From: an uncultured Anaerococcus sp.
GTDB taxonomy: Bacteria; Bacillota_A; Clostridia; Tissierellales; Peptoniphilaceae
Assembly: GCA_945916625.1 (NCBI GenBank)
Contig: CAMEGY010000015.1
Coordinates: 1 to 10,871, forward strand
Direction of reading: 5' to 3'
DNA: 10,871 nt
The notes beneath the pieces are model-generated. The model did no database searches, was not told the origin of the DNA, and saw nothing but the letters and a program-made list of their open reading frames with translations. Numbering within the stretch: the stretch's first letter is position 1; the number at the start of each line of letters is the position of its first letter. Positions 1-7,417 of the stretch are shown here, in pieces. The translations under genes were made by a program, and so were the position numbers.

Positions 1-308
1 AGAGCTTCATGGACAAGATGTTCTCTGCCATGCTACCAAAAGGATCTAAGAAACTTGGCCTATCTCGCATGAATTTCTTCGGTGCTGGGTCAAAGATGAT
101 TCGCTCGGTTATGAAAGAGAAGGGAGTCGATAGTCTAGAAGAGCTCATCCAACAAGCCTTAGACGCAGGTGTAGAACTAACCGCCTGCCAGATGACCATG
201 GATATTATGGGACTTAGCCAAGAAGAACTCATTGATGGTGTCCAAATTGGAGGAGTTGCCACCATGCTTGCTGACAACGACCGTTCCAATATGAACCTGT
301 TCATATAG
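1..308 (+). CDS. DsrE/DsrF-like sulfur-relay family protein, C-terminal part (5' end outside window)
   Basis: The reading frame is open from the first bases of the window (codons Ser-Phe precede the first ATG at 9), so this is the end of a longer gene and not one starting at 9. About 102 codons are visible. The pattern of Met-rich segments, then ELIQQALDAGVELTACQMTM with a single conserved-type cysteine, then GLSQEELIDGVQIGGVATML, is typical of the DsrE/DsrF/YrkE-like family. These small proteins, or C-terminal domains of NADH:CoA-disulfide reductase-type flavoproteins, are linked to persulfide or sulfur transfer, with the cysteine as the reactive residue. I cannot tell whether it is a free-standing DsrE protein or the tail of a multidomain oxidoreductase, because the upstream part is missing. 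It stops at TAG 306-308 and is followed by one weak and one strong hairpin terminator. Confidence 0.75.
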   Translation, partial: SFMDKMFSAMLPKGSKKLGLSRMNFFGAGSKMIRSVMKEKGVDSLEELIQQALDAGVELTACQMTMDIMGLSQEELIDGVQIGGVATMLADNDRSNMNLFI

Positions 309-327
309 GAGAAATTTTATATAAAAA

Positions 328-365
328 GTGGATCCTTGCTTAGGTTTCTAGGGCCACCATTTTTT
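328..365 (+). terminator. Weak hairpin with U-run just after the DsrE-like gene
   Basis: GTGG (328-331) pairs with CCAC (354-357), then after a small internal loop CCT (334-336) pairs with AGG (350-352). A T-run follows at 360-365. The stem is flanked by A- and T-tracts. It lies 19 bp after the stop codon. The stem is short, so this may be only a pause or auxiliary site before the stronger terminator at 396. Confidence 0.45.
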
Positions 366-395
366 ATATCCTCAAATATCAGAAGAAGGGCATAA

Positions 396-429
396 AGCTG
401 ACGCTGTGAAAAGGAGCGTTGGCTTTTTT
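396..429 (+). terminator. Strong intrinsic terminator
   Basis: AGCTGACGCT (396-405) pairs along all ten positions with AGCGTTGGCT (415-424), including two G-U pairs, around a 9-nt loop. It runs straight into six T residues (424-429). This is the likely main transcription end for the DsrE-like gene. Confidence 0.85.
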
Positions 430-740
430 GATTCGCTAATAAGATTGAAATTTATGTAATAATTTTTAAATATACTTAGGAAATAGTAAACCGAAGATGA
501 AACGGTCAAGTATATTCGTTTTAAATAAACGTAATTGTGGCGTACTTTATTACGCCTCATATCGGATTTCTGTACTTAGTCTATTTCACCTTATTTCCTC
601 ATAGATTATTTTTTAATATTATATAAATGGGTGTAATTGAATAGTTTCTTTTAGAGATTAATCGGAGATAATTAGGGAAAATTAGCAAGAAAATCACAAA
701 GGATTTTTCAATTACAAAAGGATGAATATACCATTTTATA
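430..740. other. Intergenic stretch without a gene; cluster of hairpins
   Basis: I find no credible coding region in this AT-rich stretch between the terminator at 396-429 and the promoter at about 741. A 62-codon antisense frame here has no ribosome site or recognisable motif. It does hold several inverted repeats between 469 and 559, described separately, and otherwise nothing I can name. Confidence 0.6.
469..556. repeat. Nested and tandem inverted repeats (possible structured RNA or element remnant)
   Basis: AATATACTT (469-477) and AAGTATATT (508-516) are perfect 9-bp complements. They enclose a second stem, ACCG (490-493) with CGGT (503-506). Immediately after comes CGTTT (517-521) with AAACG (527-531), and then GGCGTA (539-544) with TACGCC (551-556). 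None is followed by a U-run, so they do not look like terminators. Together they could be a structured transcript or the relic of a small mobile element. I recognise no known riboswitch core. Confidence 0.45.
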
Positions 741-767
741 TTGGACAAAAATCAATTATGTTATAAT
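741..767 (+). promoter_or_regulatory. Predicted promoter of the broken DUF2254 gene (extended -10)
   Basis: A perfect TATAAT lies at 762-767, preceded by TG one base upstream (759-760), the extended -10 form. The possible -35 TTGGAC (741-746) is only 15 bp away and is weak. An AGGAGG ribosome site (795-800) and the ATG at 809 follow, so the expression signals have outlived the gene. Confidence 0.55.
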
Positions 768-808
768 ATAGTTTTATAATTACAATATTAAAACAGGAGG
801 ATTGATGT

Positions 809-2096
809 ATGTTTCCCAAAATTAAATTGTAGTTTTTTAATCATAAGAACTTTTTAAGGAAGTCAAGATTTATAATTTTAACAGCGTCGCTTCTTTTAGT
901 TACTTGGATTTTTGATCATCAATATATTGCAATTAAATCCTATATTCCCAAACAACTATTGTTGTCGGTTGAAGTTTCAGTAAATTTTCTTTCTAATATA
1001 TCTGGAATATTTTTGACTATAAGTATTTTTTGTTTTACAACTATTGTCACTGTACTTAATAAATATAGCAGTAGCATATCGCCTAGACTACTTCAGAGCT
1101 TCATAGATAGGACAGGAGTCCTTGGTTTATATGGTATATTGTAAGTGGTTTTTTCTATTCAGTAATCAGTATCCTTTTATTGCAAGATTTTGATCCAGAC
1201 CAACATGTTGTAGCTGGAAGTTTTGGAATTGCCTTTGCCATAATTGCAATGCTTAGTTTTATAGATTTCTCAAGACGGGTTCTTGATAATATAAAAATAT
1301 CAAGTATTATAGAACATATTTTTAATGACTGCGAAAAACTTATTGATGAAGAGGTAGAACTAAGAGAAAAAGCTAAGCATTATGAAGAAGGCGACGAATC
1401 TACAAAGTTAACAATTGTAGCTGAGAGCTAAGGTTATTTATTTGAAATAGACACAGATGAGATTTTCAAAGAGCTTAATGGCATAAGAGCAGAACTTTCC
1501 ATAACCAAGAGAATTGATGAATATACAACCAAAGGAGAAAGCATAGGAGAATTAATTATATTCCAATGCGAGTTAGATAATAATGAAAAAAAGAATTAAA
1601 AGAAAAATCAAGTCCATTGTTTTTAATAAATGCTTACTATAATGGAGAAGAAGATTATCACCGCGGAATTGTAAACTTAACCGAAATAGCGAATATGGCC
1701 CTAAGCCCTGGCACAAATGATCCAAATACTGCAATAGTGTGTATAAATAAAATGTCATCATTGTTTGGGAAACTTTTATCTACAGACAATCATTTTATAA
1801 TCCTGAAAGAGGACGAAGATGTAAAAATAATTTATCAAACTTATTCTGTGGAGGATGAACTATATCTTGGATTCAGCCAGATAATTTCCTATTCAGCAGG
1901 TGATCCCTTGGTTACCAAAGCGATTTTGCAAGGGCTTTATATCATATATACAATGGCAGATATAGGTGCTAAAAAAAGCATAAAAAAATTTTTTGATGAT
2001 AGCTATGAAATTTTAATAGAAAATTTTACTCACGAAATTCATTTGGATATTTTCAAAAGAATAAGAAACAGTATGGAAGATCAAGTAAGCTTATAA
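809..2096 (+). pseudogene. DUF2254 family predicted membrane protein, broken by two stops and two frameshifts
   Basis: The start is ATG 809, eight bases after AGGAGG. The first lesion is an in-frame TAG at 830-832 (codon 8); the same frame then runs on through an N-terminal membrane segment and SVNFLSNISGIFLTISIF, ending in SPRLLQSFIDRTGVLGLYG. Near 1135-1145 the homologous frame shifts by -1 (a one-base deletion) and continues with SGFFYSVISILLLQDFD. A TAA at 1429-1431 interrupts it before GYLFEIDTDEIFKEL. A second -1 shift falls in the A-rich tract 1586-1607. The last part carries the family hallmark ALSPGTNDPNTA and runs intact to TAA 2094-2096. Joined up, it would be about 429 residues, a normal length for the family, so nothing large is missing. 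DUF2254 proteins are predicted inner-membrane proteins of unknown function. Four independent lesions make sequencing error or programmed recoding unlikely. Confidence 0.85.
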
Positions 2097-2136
2097 AAAA
2101 ATACATCTGAATATATTTAAATTTAAAAGCATTCAA

Positions 2137-2166
2137 AATCAAATGAAAAAATATGGTCATTTGATT
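2137..2166. repeat. Perfect 9-bp inverted repeat after the DUF2254 pseudogene
   Basis: AATCAAATG (2137-2145) and CATTTGATT (2158-2166) are exact complements around a 12-nt spacer, 40 bp past the pseudogene stop. There is no U-run on the + strand. It may be a decayed terminator, or chance in AT-rich DNA. Confidence 0.4.
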
Positions 2167-2246
2167 GTAAATGTCGATCGATCAAATAAATTCGGAAGAA
2201 TTAAAAAATAAAGAAATTAAAAAAAAAAATCAACATTTTAAGATAA

Positions 2247-2519
2247 AAATCTACAATAAGAATTAATCAAAATTTAGATAAATATTTATGTAATGTTGTT
2301 TTTGATTTTAACAAAAGAAAGTCTAATTTTTTAGATTTAACAATTACAGATTTACAAATTATAATTCTCCGGTACTGGGACTGGGACGGGACTAAAAATC
2401 TGAAAACGTCCTATGATTATGTGGATTTAGTGGTATTATAAAAAATATAATCTAGTATTCTGAATGATTTGGGATATATCGTACGTTTGGAAAAGAAGAA
2501 TGGGAATAATTTAGGCTAA
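2247..2519 (+). pseudogene. Unidentified small gene remnant with in-frame stops
   Basis: One frame reads as plausible protein from 2247 to a TAA at 2439-2441, including segments such as YLCNVVFDFNKRKSNFLDL and RYWDWDGTKNLKTSYDYVDL. It then continues, after a second stop at 2448-2450, as LNDLGYIVRLEKKNGNNLG to TAA 2517-2519. That last stop sits directly on a terminator-like hairpin, which is what the true end of a gene would look like. A possible N-terminal piece in another frame begins at ATG 2143 (MKKYGHLIVNVDRSNKFGRI), which would need frameshifts to join. I do not recognise the family. A GC-rich patch with three GGGAC units (2377-2392) lies inside it. It could also be a chance open frame; the hairpin placement and the Trp/Asp-rich text argue mildly for a real relic. 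Confidence 0.35.
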
Positions 2520-2545
2520 CCGATGTACAAAGCATCGGTCATTTT
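2519..2545 (+). terminator. Terminator-like hairpin at end of gene remnant
   Basis: ACCGATG (2519-2525) pairs perfectly with CATCGGT (2533-2539) around a 7-nt loop, followed by a short T-run (2542-2545). It overlaps the TAA that ends the remnant at 2519. The short T-run makes it moderate. Confidence 0.55.
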
Positions 2546-2696
2546 CGAGATAATATTTGAATAGAGAATCAAAATCCTTGTAAAATCAACGGTTATAGAA
2601 GACAGAAAACTGTAAATTAGATTAAAATAGGAACATTTGTAAAAAAATAATAAATTAATAAAAGTTACAAGTACATTACATGAGGACAAGAAAATT

Positions 2697-2727
2697 AGAC
2701 CATAGTTTCTGGCTGCGGTCTTTTTTT
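2697..2727 (+). terminator. Intrinsic terminator in the non-coding stretch
   Basis: AGACC (2697-2701) pairs with GGTCT (2717-2721). After one mismatch the stem continues as TAGTT with GGCTG, using G-U pairs. Seven T residues follow (2721-2727). No intact gene lies just upstream, so it is either orphaned by gene decay or ends readthrough from the left. Confidence 0.7.
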
Positions 2728-2976
2728 GTATGCACTTTATTTTAATAAATTGATTTTATATAATTATCTAGGTTAATATAAAATATATAACTAGGGTGAA
2801 TAAAATATAAAGACTACAACAGGATATTTTAGGAAATGCTTAGCTTAGATGGCAAACAAGTAAATTACGCGACAAAAAATGTTTGTTTGAGTGCAGGTTT
2901 GAATAAGCACTTTACAAAAATGCCTAAGTACTATTTTGTTTATAGATAAGTGGGAATTTTATATAGTGTATGGGTC

Positions 2977-3007
2977 TTGACCTGTCCCTTGGGGACTGTG
3001 TTATCCT
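2977..3007 (+). promoter_or_regulatory. MerR-type promoter and operator of the MerR regulator gene
   Basis: The -35 TTGACC (2977-2982) and -10 TATCCT (3002-3007) are separated by 19 bp, the over-long spacing typical of promoters that MerR-family proteins activate by twisting the DNA. Centred in the spacer is the inverted repeat GTCCC-TTG-GGGAC (2984-2996), extended by one further C/G pair. The position just upstream of the merR-like gene points to autoregulation. An AAGGAGGT ribosome site (3015-3022) follows. Confidence 0.8.
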
Positions 3008-3029
3008 TTAATCAAAGGAGGTAGAAATC

Positions 3030-3881
3030 ATGTTAAGAAGTGAAATTCAAAAAGAAACGGGCTTAACTAGAAAGGCAATAGAGTATTATGAGGATAAAGG
3101 ACTTATCTATCCTAAGAAATATGATAATGGTTATAGAGACTATAGTGCTGAGGATTTAGAAATCCTAAAAAAGGTATCTATATTTAGAAAATTGGGAATG
3201 AGTATATCGGATATTGGTAGGTATATATCGTCAGGTGGCCATACTCTCTCCTCTGTTTTAAGGGAAAAACAACATCAATTGGTCCTTGATGAAAAAAGGA
3301 AGGAAATACTAGAAATGATTGTTAAAGGTGAAAGCAATGAACTAATCAATGAGAAAGTTTCACTACTTGAGATGGAAGAAACTATCTATGAAAAATTAGA
3401 AATTGCTTTCCCAGGATATTTTGGACAAATGTTATTTGCTGCCTACCAACCTTTTTTAAATGAACCATTAGAAAATGATGGTAGGGATTCCTTTTATGAA
3501 TATATAGCTTATCTTGATAGGCTTCCTTCTTTTGAATTAACCGAAGAAGAGAAAAAATATATAGAGAAAATTAGCTCACCTTTTGATATGAAAACCTTAA
3601 AGGATGTAAATCAGGCTAAACTTGATGCTGTTGAGAATCCAGAAAAGTGGATGAAGGATAATGAAGATGCAATTTCTTCATATGAAAGCTATAAAAATAG
3701 TGAAGAGTATCAAAATAGCTTGATGAAACAGATCCAGGATAAGCTTAAAAATTTTTTGAAGGAAAATCAATATTATGAAATAGCAATTCCACTTATTAGA
3801 AAATTTAGCAAAAGTTATGATGAGTACTATAAAAAGTTGCTAAAAGCAAATGAACAGTATCTAAAAAATAAAAATCAATAG
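3030..3881 (+). CDS. MerR-family transcriptional regulator, cysteine-free, large C-terminal domain
   Basis: 283 residues starting at ATG 3030, eight bases after AAGGAGGT. Residues 1-70 form the MerR winged helix-turn-helix: TGLTRKAIEYYEDKGLI (10-26), then NGYRDYSAEDLEIL (33-46) and FRKLGMSISDI (52-62). A charged helical stretch, probably the dimerising coiled coil, follows to about 115. The remaining 170 residues are a helical C-terminal region rich in Lys/Glu/Tyr that I cannot assign to a named ligand domain. It is much longer than metal-sensing MerR proteins (about 130-150 residues) and contains no cysteine, which argues against a metal or redox sensor and leaves an organic effector as the likelier signal (inference). 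The 19-bp promoter with its operator lies directly upstream. The next gene, a methyltransferase 156 bp downstream on the same strand with no terminator between, is a possible partner, but nothing in its own upstream DNA repeats the operator. Confidence 0.85.
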   Translation: MLRSEIQKETGLTRKAIEYYEDKGLIYPKKYDNGYRDYSAEDLEILKKVSIFRKLGMSISDIGRYISSGGHTLSSVLREKQHQLVLDEKRKEILEMIVKGESNELINEKVSLLEMEETIYEKLEIAFPGYFGQMLFAAYQPFLNEPLENDGRDSFYEYIAYLDRLPSFELTEEEKKYIEKISSPFDMKTLKDVNQAKLDAVENPEKWMKDNEDAISSYESYKNSEEYQNSLMKQIQDKLKNFLKENQYYEIAIPLIRKFSKSYDEYYKKLLKANEQYLKNKNQ

Positions 3882-4037
3882 GAAAACTTGCCAGCAAAAA
3901 GGATAAATAAATGGTAAAATGATAATTAAAATTAATAATATTTGATAAATATTTCTTAAGTTAGAAAAGTTTATGAATATAGACTACTTTAGCTAGATTA
4001 AATAGACACTTGGAATTATAAAAATAAGGAGCTTGAA

Positions 4038-4655
4038 ATGTTAAATGGTAAGGGTTTTGATTTATGGGCTGATGATTATGATAAGGCTGTCGGTCTAAGT
4101 GATGAGGATAATTCATATCCTTTTGCAGGTTATAAAAATATTTTAAATGAAATATATAAGCTTATATTAGATTCGTCTGGCAAGGATATTTTAGACCTGG
4201 GTTTTGGTACAGCTACTCTTGCTTCAAAACTCTATGAAAAAGGGTTTAATATTTACGGCCAAGATTTCTCTGATAGAATGATAGAAATTGCCAGAAAGAA
4301 GATGCCTCAGGCTAAGCTTTTTAAGGGAGATTTTAGAGATGGCTTGGTAGAAGGGCTGAGAGATCAAAAATACCATGCAATTGTTGCGACTTATTCTCTC
4401 CACCACCTAAAAGATTTAGATAAAGTTACCCTTATAAAAAAACTCCTTACAAGGCTTAAGGATGGAGGAAAGCTATATATAGGAGATGTGGCTTTTAAAT
4501 CTCGAAAAGACCACGATATGTGTAAGCATGAAGCAGGGGATATGTGGGATGATGATGAGATTTACTTTGTAACAGATGAGCTTAAGCCTTATTTTAAAGA
4601 TATGAAGTTTAAGAAATTTTCTGAGTGTTCAGGCCTTATTACTATAAAAAAATAA
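4038..4655 (+). CDS. Class I SAM-dependent methyltransferase (YrrT-like)
   Basis: 205 residues starting at ATG 4038, after an AAGGAG ribosome site about 7 bases upstream. The Rossmann-type SAM site is clear: motif I DILDLGFGT (50-58), the acidic residue after strand 2 (D76 in IYGQDFSDRM), then FKGDF with D98 near the adenine site, and motif IV-like ATYSLHHL. The N-terminal FDLWADDYDKAVG and the overall length resemble YrrT-type small-molecule methyltransferases of Firmicutes, but the substrate cannot be read from the sequence. It is probably cytosolic: there is no signal peptide or membrane segment. It is the last gene before a strong terminator at 4681. It may be read from the MerR promoter, or from a weak extended -10 (TGGTAAAAT, 3912-3920) just after the regulator. 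Confidence 0.8.
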   Translation: MLNGKGFDLWADDYDKAVGLSDEDNSYPFAGYKNILNEIYKLILDSSGKDILDLGFGTATLASKLYEKGFNIYGQDFSDRMIEIARKKMPQAKLFKGDFRDGLVEGLRDQKYHAIVATYSLHHLKDLDKVTLIKKLLTRLKDGGKLYIGDVAFKSRKDHDMCKHEAGDMWDDDEIYFVTDELKPYFKDMKFKKFSECSGLITIKK

Positions 4656-4680
4656 TAAAAATTTAAGAAATTTATAGAGT

Positions 4681-4703
4681 CCGGTGATTTTCACCGGTTT
4701 TTT
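4681..4703 (+). terminator. Strong intrinsic terminator after the methyltransferase gene
   Basis: CCGGTGA (4681-4687) and TCACCGG (4691-4697) pair perfectly around a TTT loop and run directly into six T residues (4698-4703). It separates the MerR/methyltransferase unit from the threonine operon. Confidence 0.92.
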
Positions 4704-4785
4704 ATTCGAAAATTTTAATAATTTTCAAGATTGATACTTTCAATGAAGGTTACGTTTTCAACGCTTTATCAAAGTTATCTAATAA

Positions 4786-4813
4786 TTGACAACTGGGATA
4801 AAAACTGTATAGT
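4786..4813 (+). promoter_or_regulatory. Sigma-A promoter of the threonine operon
   Basis: A perfect -35 TTGACA (4786-4791) and -10 TATAGT (4808-4813) are separated by 16 bp. Transcription should start near 4820, giving a leader of about 80 nt before the ATG at 4899. This is the only good promoter seen upstream of the three-gene operon. Confidence 0.75.
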
Positions 4814-4861
4814 TTTACAAATCGAACTTACATTACTATATTAAAGCTAACACTACTATAC

Positions 4862-4875
4862 TTTGCCTAGGCAAA
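4862..4875. promoter_or_regulatory. 14-bp perfect palindrome in the threonine operon leader
   Basis: TTTGCCTAGGCAAA is identical to its reverse complement and lies between the promoter and the ribosome site. It could be a repressor operator or fold into a tight leader hairpin. Which, if either, is not shown by the sequence. I see no T-box motif, lysine riboswitch or run of Thr codons in this leader. Confidence 0.45.
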
Positions 4876-4898
4876 ATTTACATACAAAGGGGAAGAAG

Positions 4899-6206
4899 AT
4901 GAAAGTTGCTAAATTTGGAGGAAGTTCACTGGCTGATAGTCTTCAGCTAAAAAAAGTTAAGGATATAATTCTAGCCGATAAGGATAGAAAATACATAGTT
5001 GTGTCTGCACCTGGTAAGGGAGCAACCAACAACCACAAGGTCACAGACCTCCTTGCCATGTGCCACCAGTTAAGTTGCCATGACCTAAATTTTAATGAGG
5101 TTTATAAGATTATCGAGGATGTTTATAAAAATATTGTGGAAGATCTTTCTTTGAATATTGATATAGCTAGCATCTTAGCTGAGGTTAAAGAAAAGATAAC
5201 AAATGGCGCCTCCTACGATTTCGTTGTTAGCCGTGGGGAGTTTATGAGTGCCCAGGTTCTTGCCTCTTTTATTGGCTATGATTTTGTGGATGCCAAGGAT
5301 CTGATTTCATTTAATAAGGGAGTTTTAGATTTGGAAAAGTCCCAGGCTGCTATAAAAAATATCCTGGCTAAGCATGACAGGGCTGTTATTCCAGGTTTTT
5401 ACGGCGAGGAAGAAGGCAAGGTTAAGACCTTTTCTCGTGGTGGATCTGATGTGACAGGTTCTGTTATTGCAGCAGCTATGGATGCAGAAATGTATGAAAA
5501 CTTTACCGATGTGTCAGGATTTTTGGTTGCAGATCCTAGGATTGTCAAAGCTCCAGAGCCTATTGGTACTATTACCTACAAGGAACTTAGGGAGCTTTCT
5601 TACATGGGGGCCAATGTCCTTCATGAAGAGGCGATTTTCCCGCTTAAGGATAAGAATATTCCGATTAATATCAAAAACACCAATGCCCCTGATAAGGACG
5701 GTACCCTTATCCTATCTAAGTGTGATAGAAAAAATAAAAATATCCTAACTGGTATTACTGGCAAAAAAGACTTCACTGTTATTACCCTAGAAAAGGTAAA
5801 TATGAACAATGAGAAGGACTTTTTTAGAAAACTTACTACAGTTTTTGAGTCAAACGATATATCAATCGAGCATTTGCCTTCTGGTATTGACACAGTTTCT
5901 GTCCTTGTGGCAGATTCATACATTACCCCAAAGCTAAATAAGGTCCTAGAAGAGTTACAAATTTACTTAGATGTTGATAGCCTTTCTTGGGAGAGGGATA
6001 TTTCCCTAATAGCAGTTGTTGGTCGTGGCATGATCAATGAAAAGGGAGTTTCTGCCAGGACTTTTACGGCTCTTGCTAGGGAAGGGGTCAATATAAAGAT
6101 GATTAGCCAGGGTTCTAGCGAGATAAATATTATTATCGGAGTCGAAACCCAAGATTTTGAGCAGGCAATCTGCTCTATCTATGAAGAATTTTATGGCAAG
6201 AACTAA
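4899..6206 (+). CDS. Aspartate kinase (aspartokinase, YclM/AK III-like) with two ACT domains
   Basis: ATP-dependent phosphorylation of L-aspartate to 4-phospho-aspartate, the entry step to threonine, methionine and lysine. The 436-residue form starts at ATG 4899 behind AAAGGGG; an in-frame TTG at 4863 would add 12 residues with no ribosome site and before the conserved start. The kinase domain shows KFGGSSLA (5-12), SAPGKG in the phosphate-binding region, SRGE (111-114, aspartate binding), SRGGSDVTGS (179-188) and DVSGFLVADPRIV. From about residue 285 come two ACT regulatory domains, the second beginning near 364 (SLIAVVGRGM, then NIKMISQGSSEINIIIGV). ACT domains give feedback control, usually by Lys or Thr. 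The start and layout resemble the monofunctional Bacillus YclM class. First gene of a threonine operon, 29 bp before homoserine dehydrogenase, so threonine sensitivity is a reasonable guess. Confidence 0.93.
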   Translation: MKVAKFGGSSLADSLQLKKVKDIILADKDRKYIVVSAPGKGATNNHKVTDLLAMCHQLSCHDLNFNEVYKIIEDVYKNIVEDLSLNIDIASILAEVKEKITNGASYDFVVSRGEFMSAQVLASFIGYDFVDAKDLISFNKGVLDLEKSQAAIKNILAKHDRAVIPGFYGEEEGKVKTFSRGGSDVTGSVIAAAMDAEMYENFTDVSGFLVADPRIVKAPEPIGTITYKELRELSYMGANVLHEEAIFPLKDKNIPINIKNTNAPDKDGTLILSKCDRKNKNILTGITGKKDFTVITLEKVNMNNEKDFFRKLTTVFESNDISIEHLPSGIDTVSVLVADSYITPKLNKVLEELQIYLDVDSLSWERDISLIAVVGRGMINEKGVSARTFTALAREGVNIKMISQGSSEINIIIGVETQDFEQAICSIYEEFYGKN

Positions 6207-6235
6207 GTGAAGTTAATAAACCTTGGAGGTTTGAT

Positions 6236-7417
6236 TTGAAAATTGCGATTATGGGCTTTGGCACAGTCGGATCAGGTGTCGAGGAAATCCTATATAAAAA
6301 GAAAAATAGTCTAAAAAACCATAATCTTATTATAGAAATTGATAAGGTACTAATTAAAAATAAGAATAAAAAGAGAAATCCTTTTGAAAAAGACCTAGTT
6401 TTTACAGATGATTTTGAGGAGATTTTATCTTCAGATGTGGATACAGTTATTGACCTAACTACAAGCCTAGAGGAAACTTATCAGATGATTAGCTCCCTAA
6501 TGAAGGCTGGTAAGCATATCATAACAGCAAATAAGGCTGTTGTTTCAAAGTATTTTGAACAATTAAATGCTCTGGCAAGGTCAAATGAAGTTTATTTTTC
6601 CTATGAGGCGGCAGTTGGTGGGGCTATTCCTCTAATCCATCCTCTAATGGAGGAAGCTATTTTTAATAAGATGGATAAGGTTTTTGGTATCCTAAATGGT
6701 ACAAGCAACTACATCCTATCTAAGATGGAGACAGAGGGTGCATCCTACACAGATGTTCTAAAAAAAGCCCAAGACCTAGGTTTTGCAGAGCTTGATCCTA
6801 CAGCAGATGTAGGAGGCTTTGATTCTATGAGAAAAATTAGGATTCTTTCTTCTTTGATTTATAATGCAAAGGTAAATGAAGAAGAAATACCTACTTTTGG
6901 GATTGAAAATATCAAAAAAATCGACTTAAGTTTTGCCAAGAATATGGGATATTCTATAAGGATGCTTGCTAAATCTGAGCTTAAAGATGGCAAGATAAAT
7001 ATTTCTGTAATCCCAAGTTTTGTAAATGATGAGTTTTTTGCCAAGACCTTTGATGAAACCAATGGAGTGAAAGTATGGGGAGAAAATTTTGACTCTTATG
7101 AATTTAAGGGTCCAGGTGCAGGCAGGCTAGAAACTGCAGAAGCCGCAATTCGTGACCTAGTGAGGGTCTTATCAAGAAGAGAAATCCCAGCCTATTATAA
7201 TATGGAAAACTCCTACCAAGTTTCAAACACTCTTGAAAATAAGTTTTACATAAGGACATCAAAACTTACACCAAAGCTTAAGAAACTTGTTAAATATGAA
7301 GAACATAAAAAAGAAGAATACTTTATTTTGACAAAAAAAGTTAGCCTAAGAAATTTAAAACCAATCCTAGCTGACCTAGGAGAAGTATTTTTAGCAGAAA
7401 TTGAGGAAGATTTATGA
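6236..7417 (+). CDS. hom: Homoserine dehydrogenase
   Basis: NAD(P)H-dependent reduction of aspartate-4-semialdehyde to homoserine. 393 residues from a TTG start at 6236, five bases after GGAGGT (6225-6230); the next Met (residue 6) would remove part of the nucleotide-binding strand, so TTG is preferred. The Rossmann dinucleotide motif GFGTVGSG is at 7-14. DTVIDLTTS and ITANKAVVSKY follow. The catalytic domain has GILNGTSNYILSKME and the signature DLGFAELDPTADVGGFD. The last 60 residues are where homoserine dehydrogenases often carry an ACT domain; here the stretch is short and I cannot confirm the fold, so allosteric control may be weak or absent. The stop overlaps the next gene's start (ATGA, 7414-7417), giving translational coupling to the threonine synthase/homoserine kinase protein. 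Confidence 0.93.
   Translation: MKIAIMGFGTVGSGVEEILYKKKNSLKNHNLIIEIDKVLIKNKNKKRNPFEKDLVFTDDFEEILSSDVDTVIDLTTSLEETYQMISSLMKAGKHIITANKAVVSKYFEQLNALARSNEVYFSYEAAVGGAIPLIHPLMEEAIFNKMDKVFGILNGTSNYILSKMETEGASYTDVLKKAQDLGFAELDPTADVGGFDSMRKIRILSSLIYNAKVNEEEIPTFGIENIKKIDLSFAKNMGYSIRMLAKSELKDGKINISVIPSFVNDEFFAKTFDETNGVKVWGENFDSYEFKGPGAGRLETAEAAIRDLVRVLSRREIPAYYNMENSYQVSNTLENKFYIRTSKLTPKLKKLVKYEEHKKEEYFILTKKVSLRNLKPILADLGEVFLAEIEEDL

Larger units (their letters stand above)
2097..2976. other. Long stretch without an intact gene; decayed DNA
   Basis: This 880-bp AT-rich stretch has no intact gene that I can support. It contains the inverted repeat at 2137, the gene remnant at 2247-2519 with its hairpin, a strong terminator at 2697-2727, and a 37-codon frame at 2836-2949 with no good ribosome site. 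Terminators without matching genes suggest that small genes once here have been lost. Confidence 0.6.

Noticed and set aside
9..11. ATG at 9 as a true start for the DsrE-like gene
   Set aside because: The frame stays open to the window edge and the family needs sequence upstream of this point; it is an internal Met.
372..560. Antisense frame of 62 codons, and similar antisense frames over the AK, hom, thrCB and repressor genes
   Set aside because: They lack ribosome sites, overlap terminators or well-identified genes, and read as shadows.
809..2096. Programmed frameshifting or stop readthrough in the DUF2254 gene
   Set aside because: Four lesions of two kinds with no slippery heptamer plus stimulator pattern; decay is simpler. 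Other genes use TAA and TAG as normal stops, so no altered code.
2836..2949. 37-codon open frame in the gap before the MerR gene
   Set aside because: No good ribosome site and no recognisable motif; it may be another fossil but cannot be supported as a gene.
4863..4898. Upstream TTG start for aspartate kinase (12 more residues)
   Set aside because: No ribosome site precedes it, it lies inside the palindrome, and ATG 4899 has AAAGGGG at good spacing and begins exactly at the conserved MKVAKFGGSS.
4814..4898. T-box, lysine riboswitch or Thr-rich leader peptide upstream of aspartate kinase
   Set aside because: The leader is only about 80 nt, with no AGGGTGG-type T-box core, no terminator/antiterminator pair and no Thr codon run.
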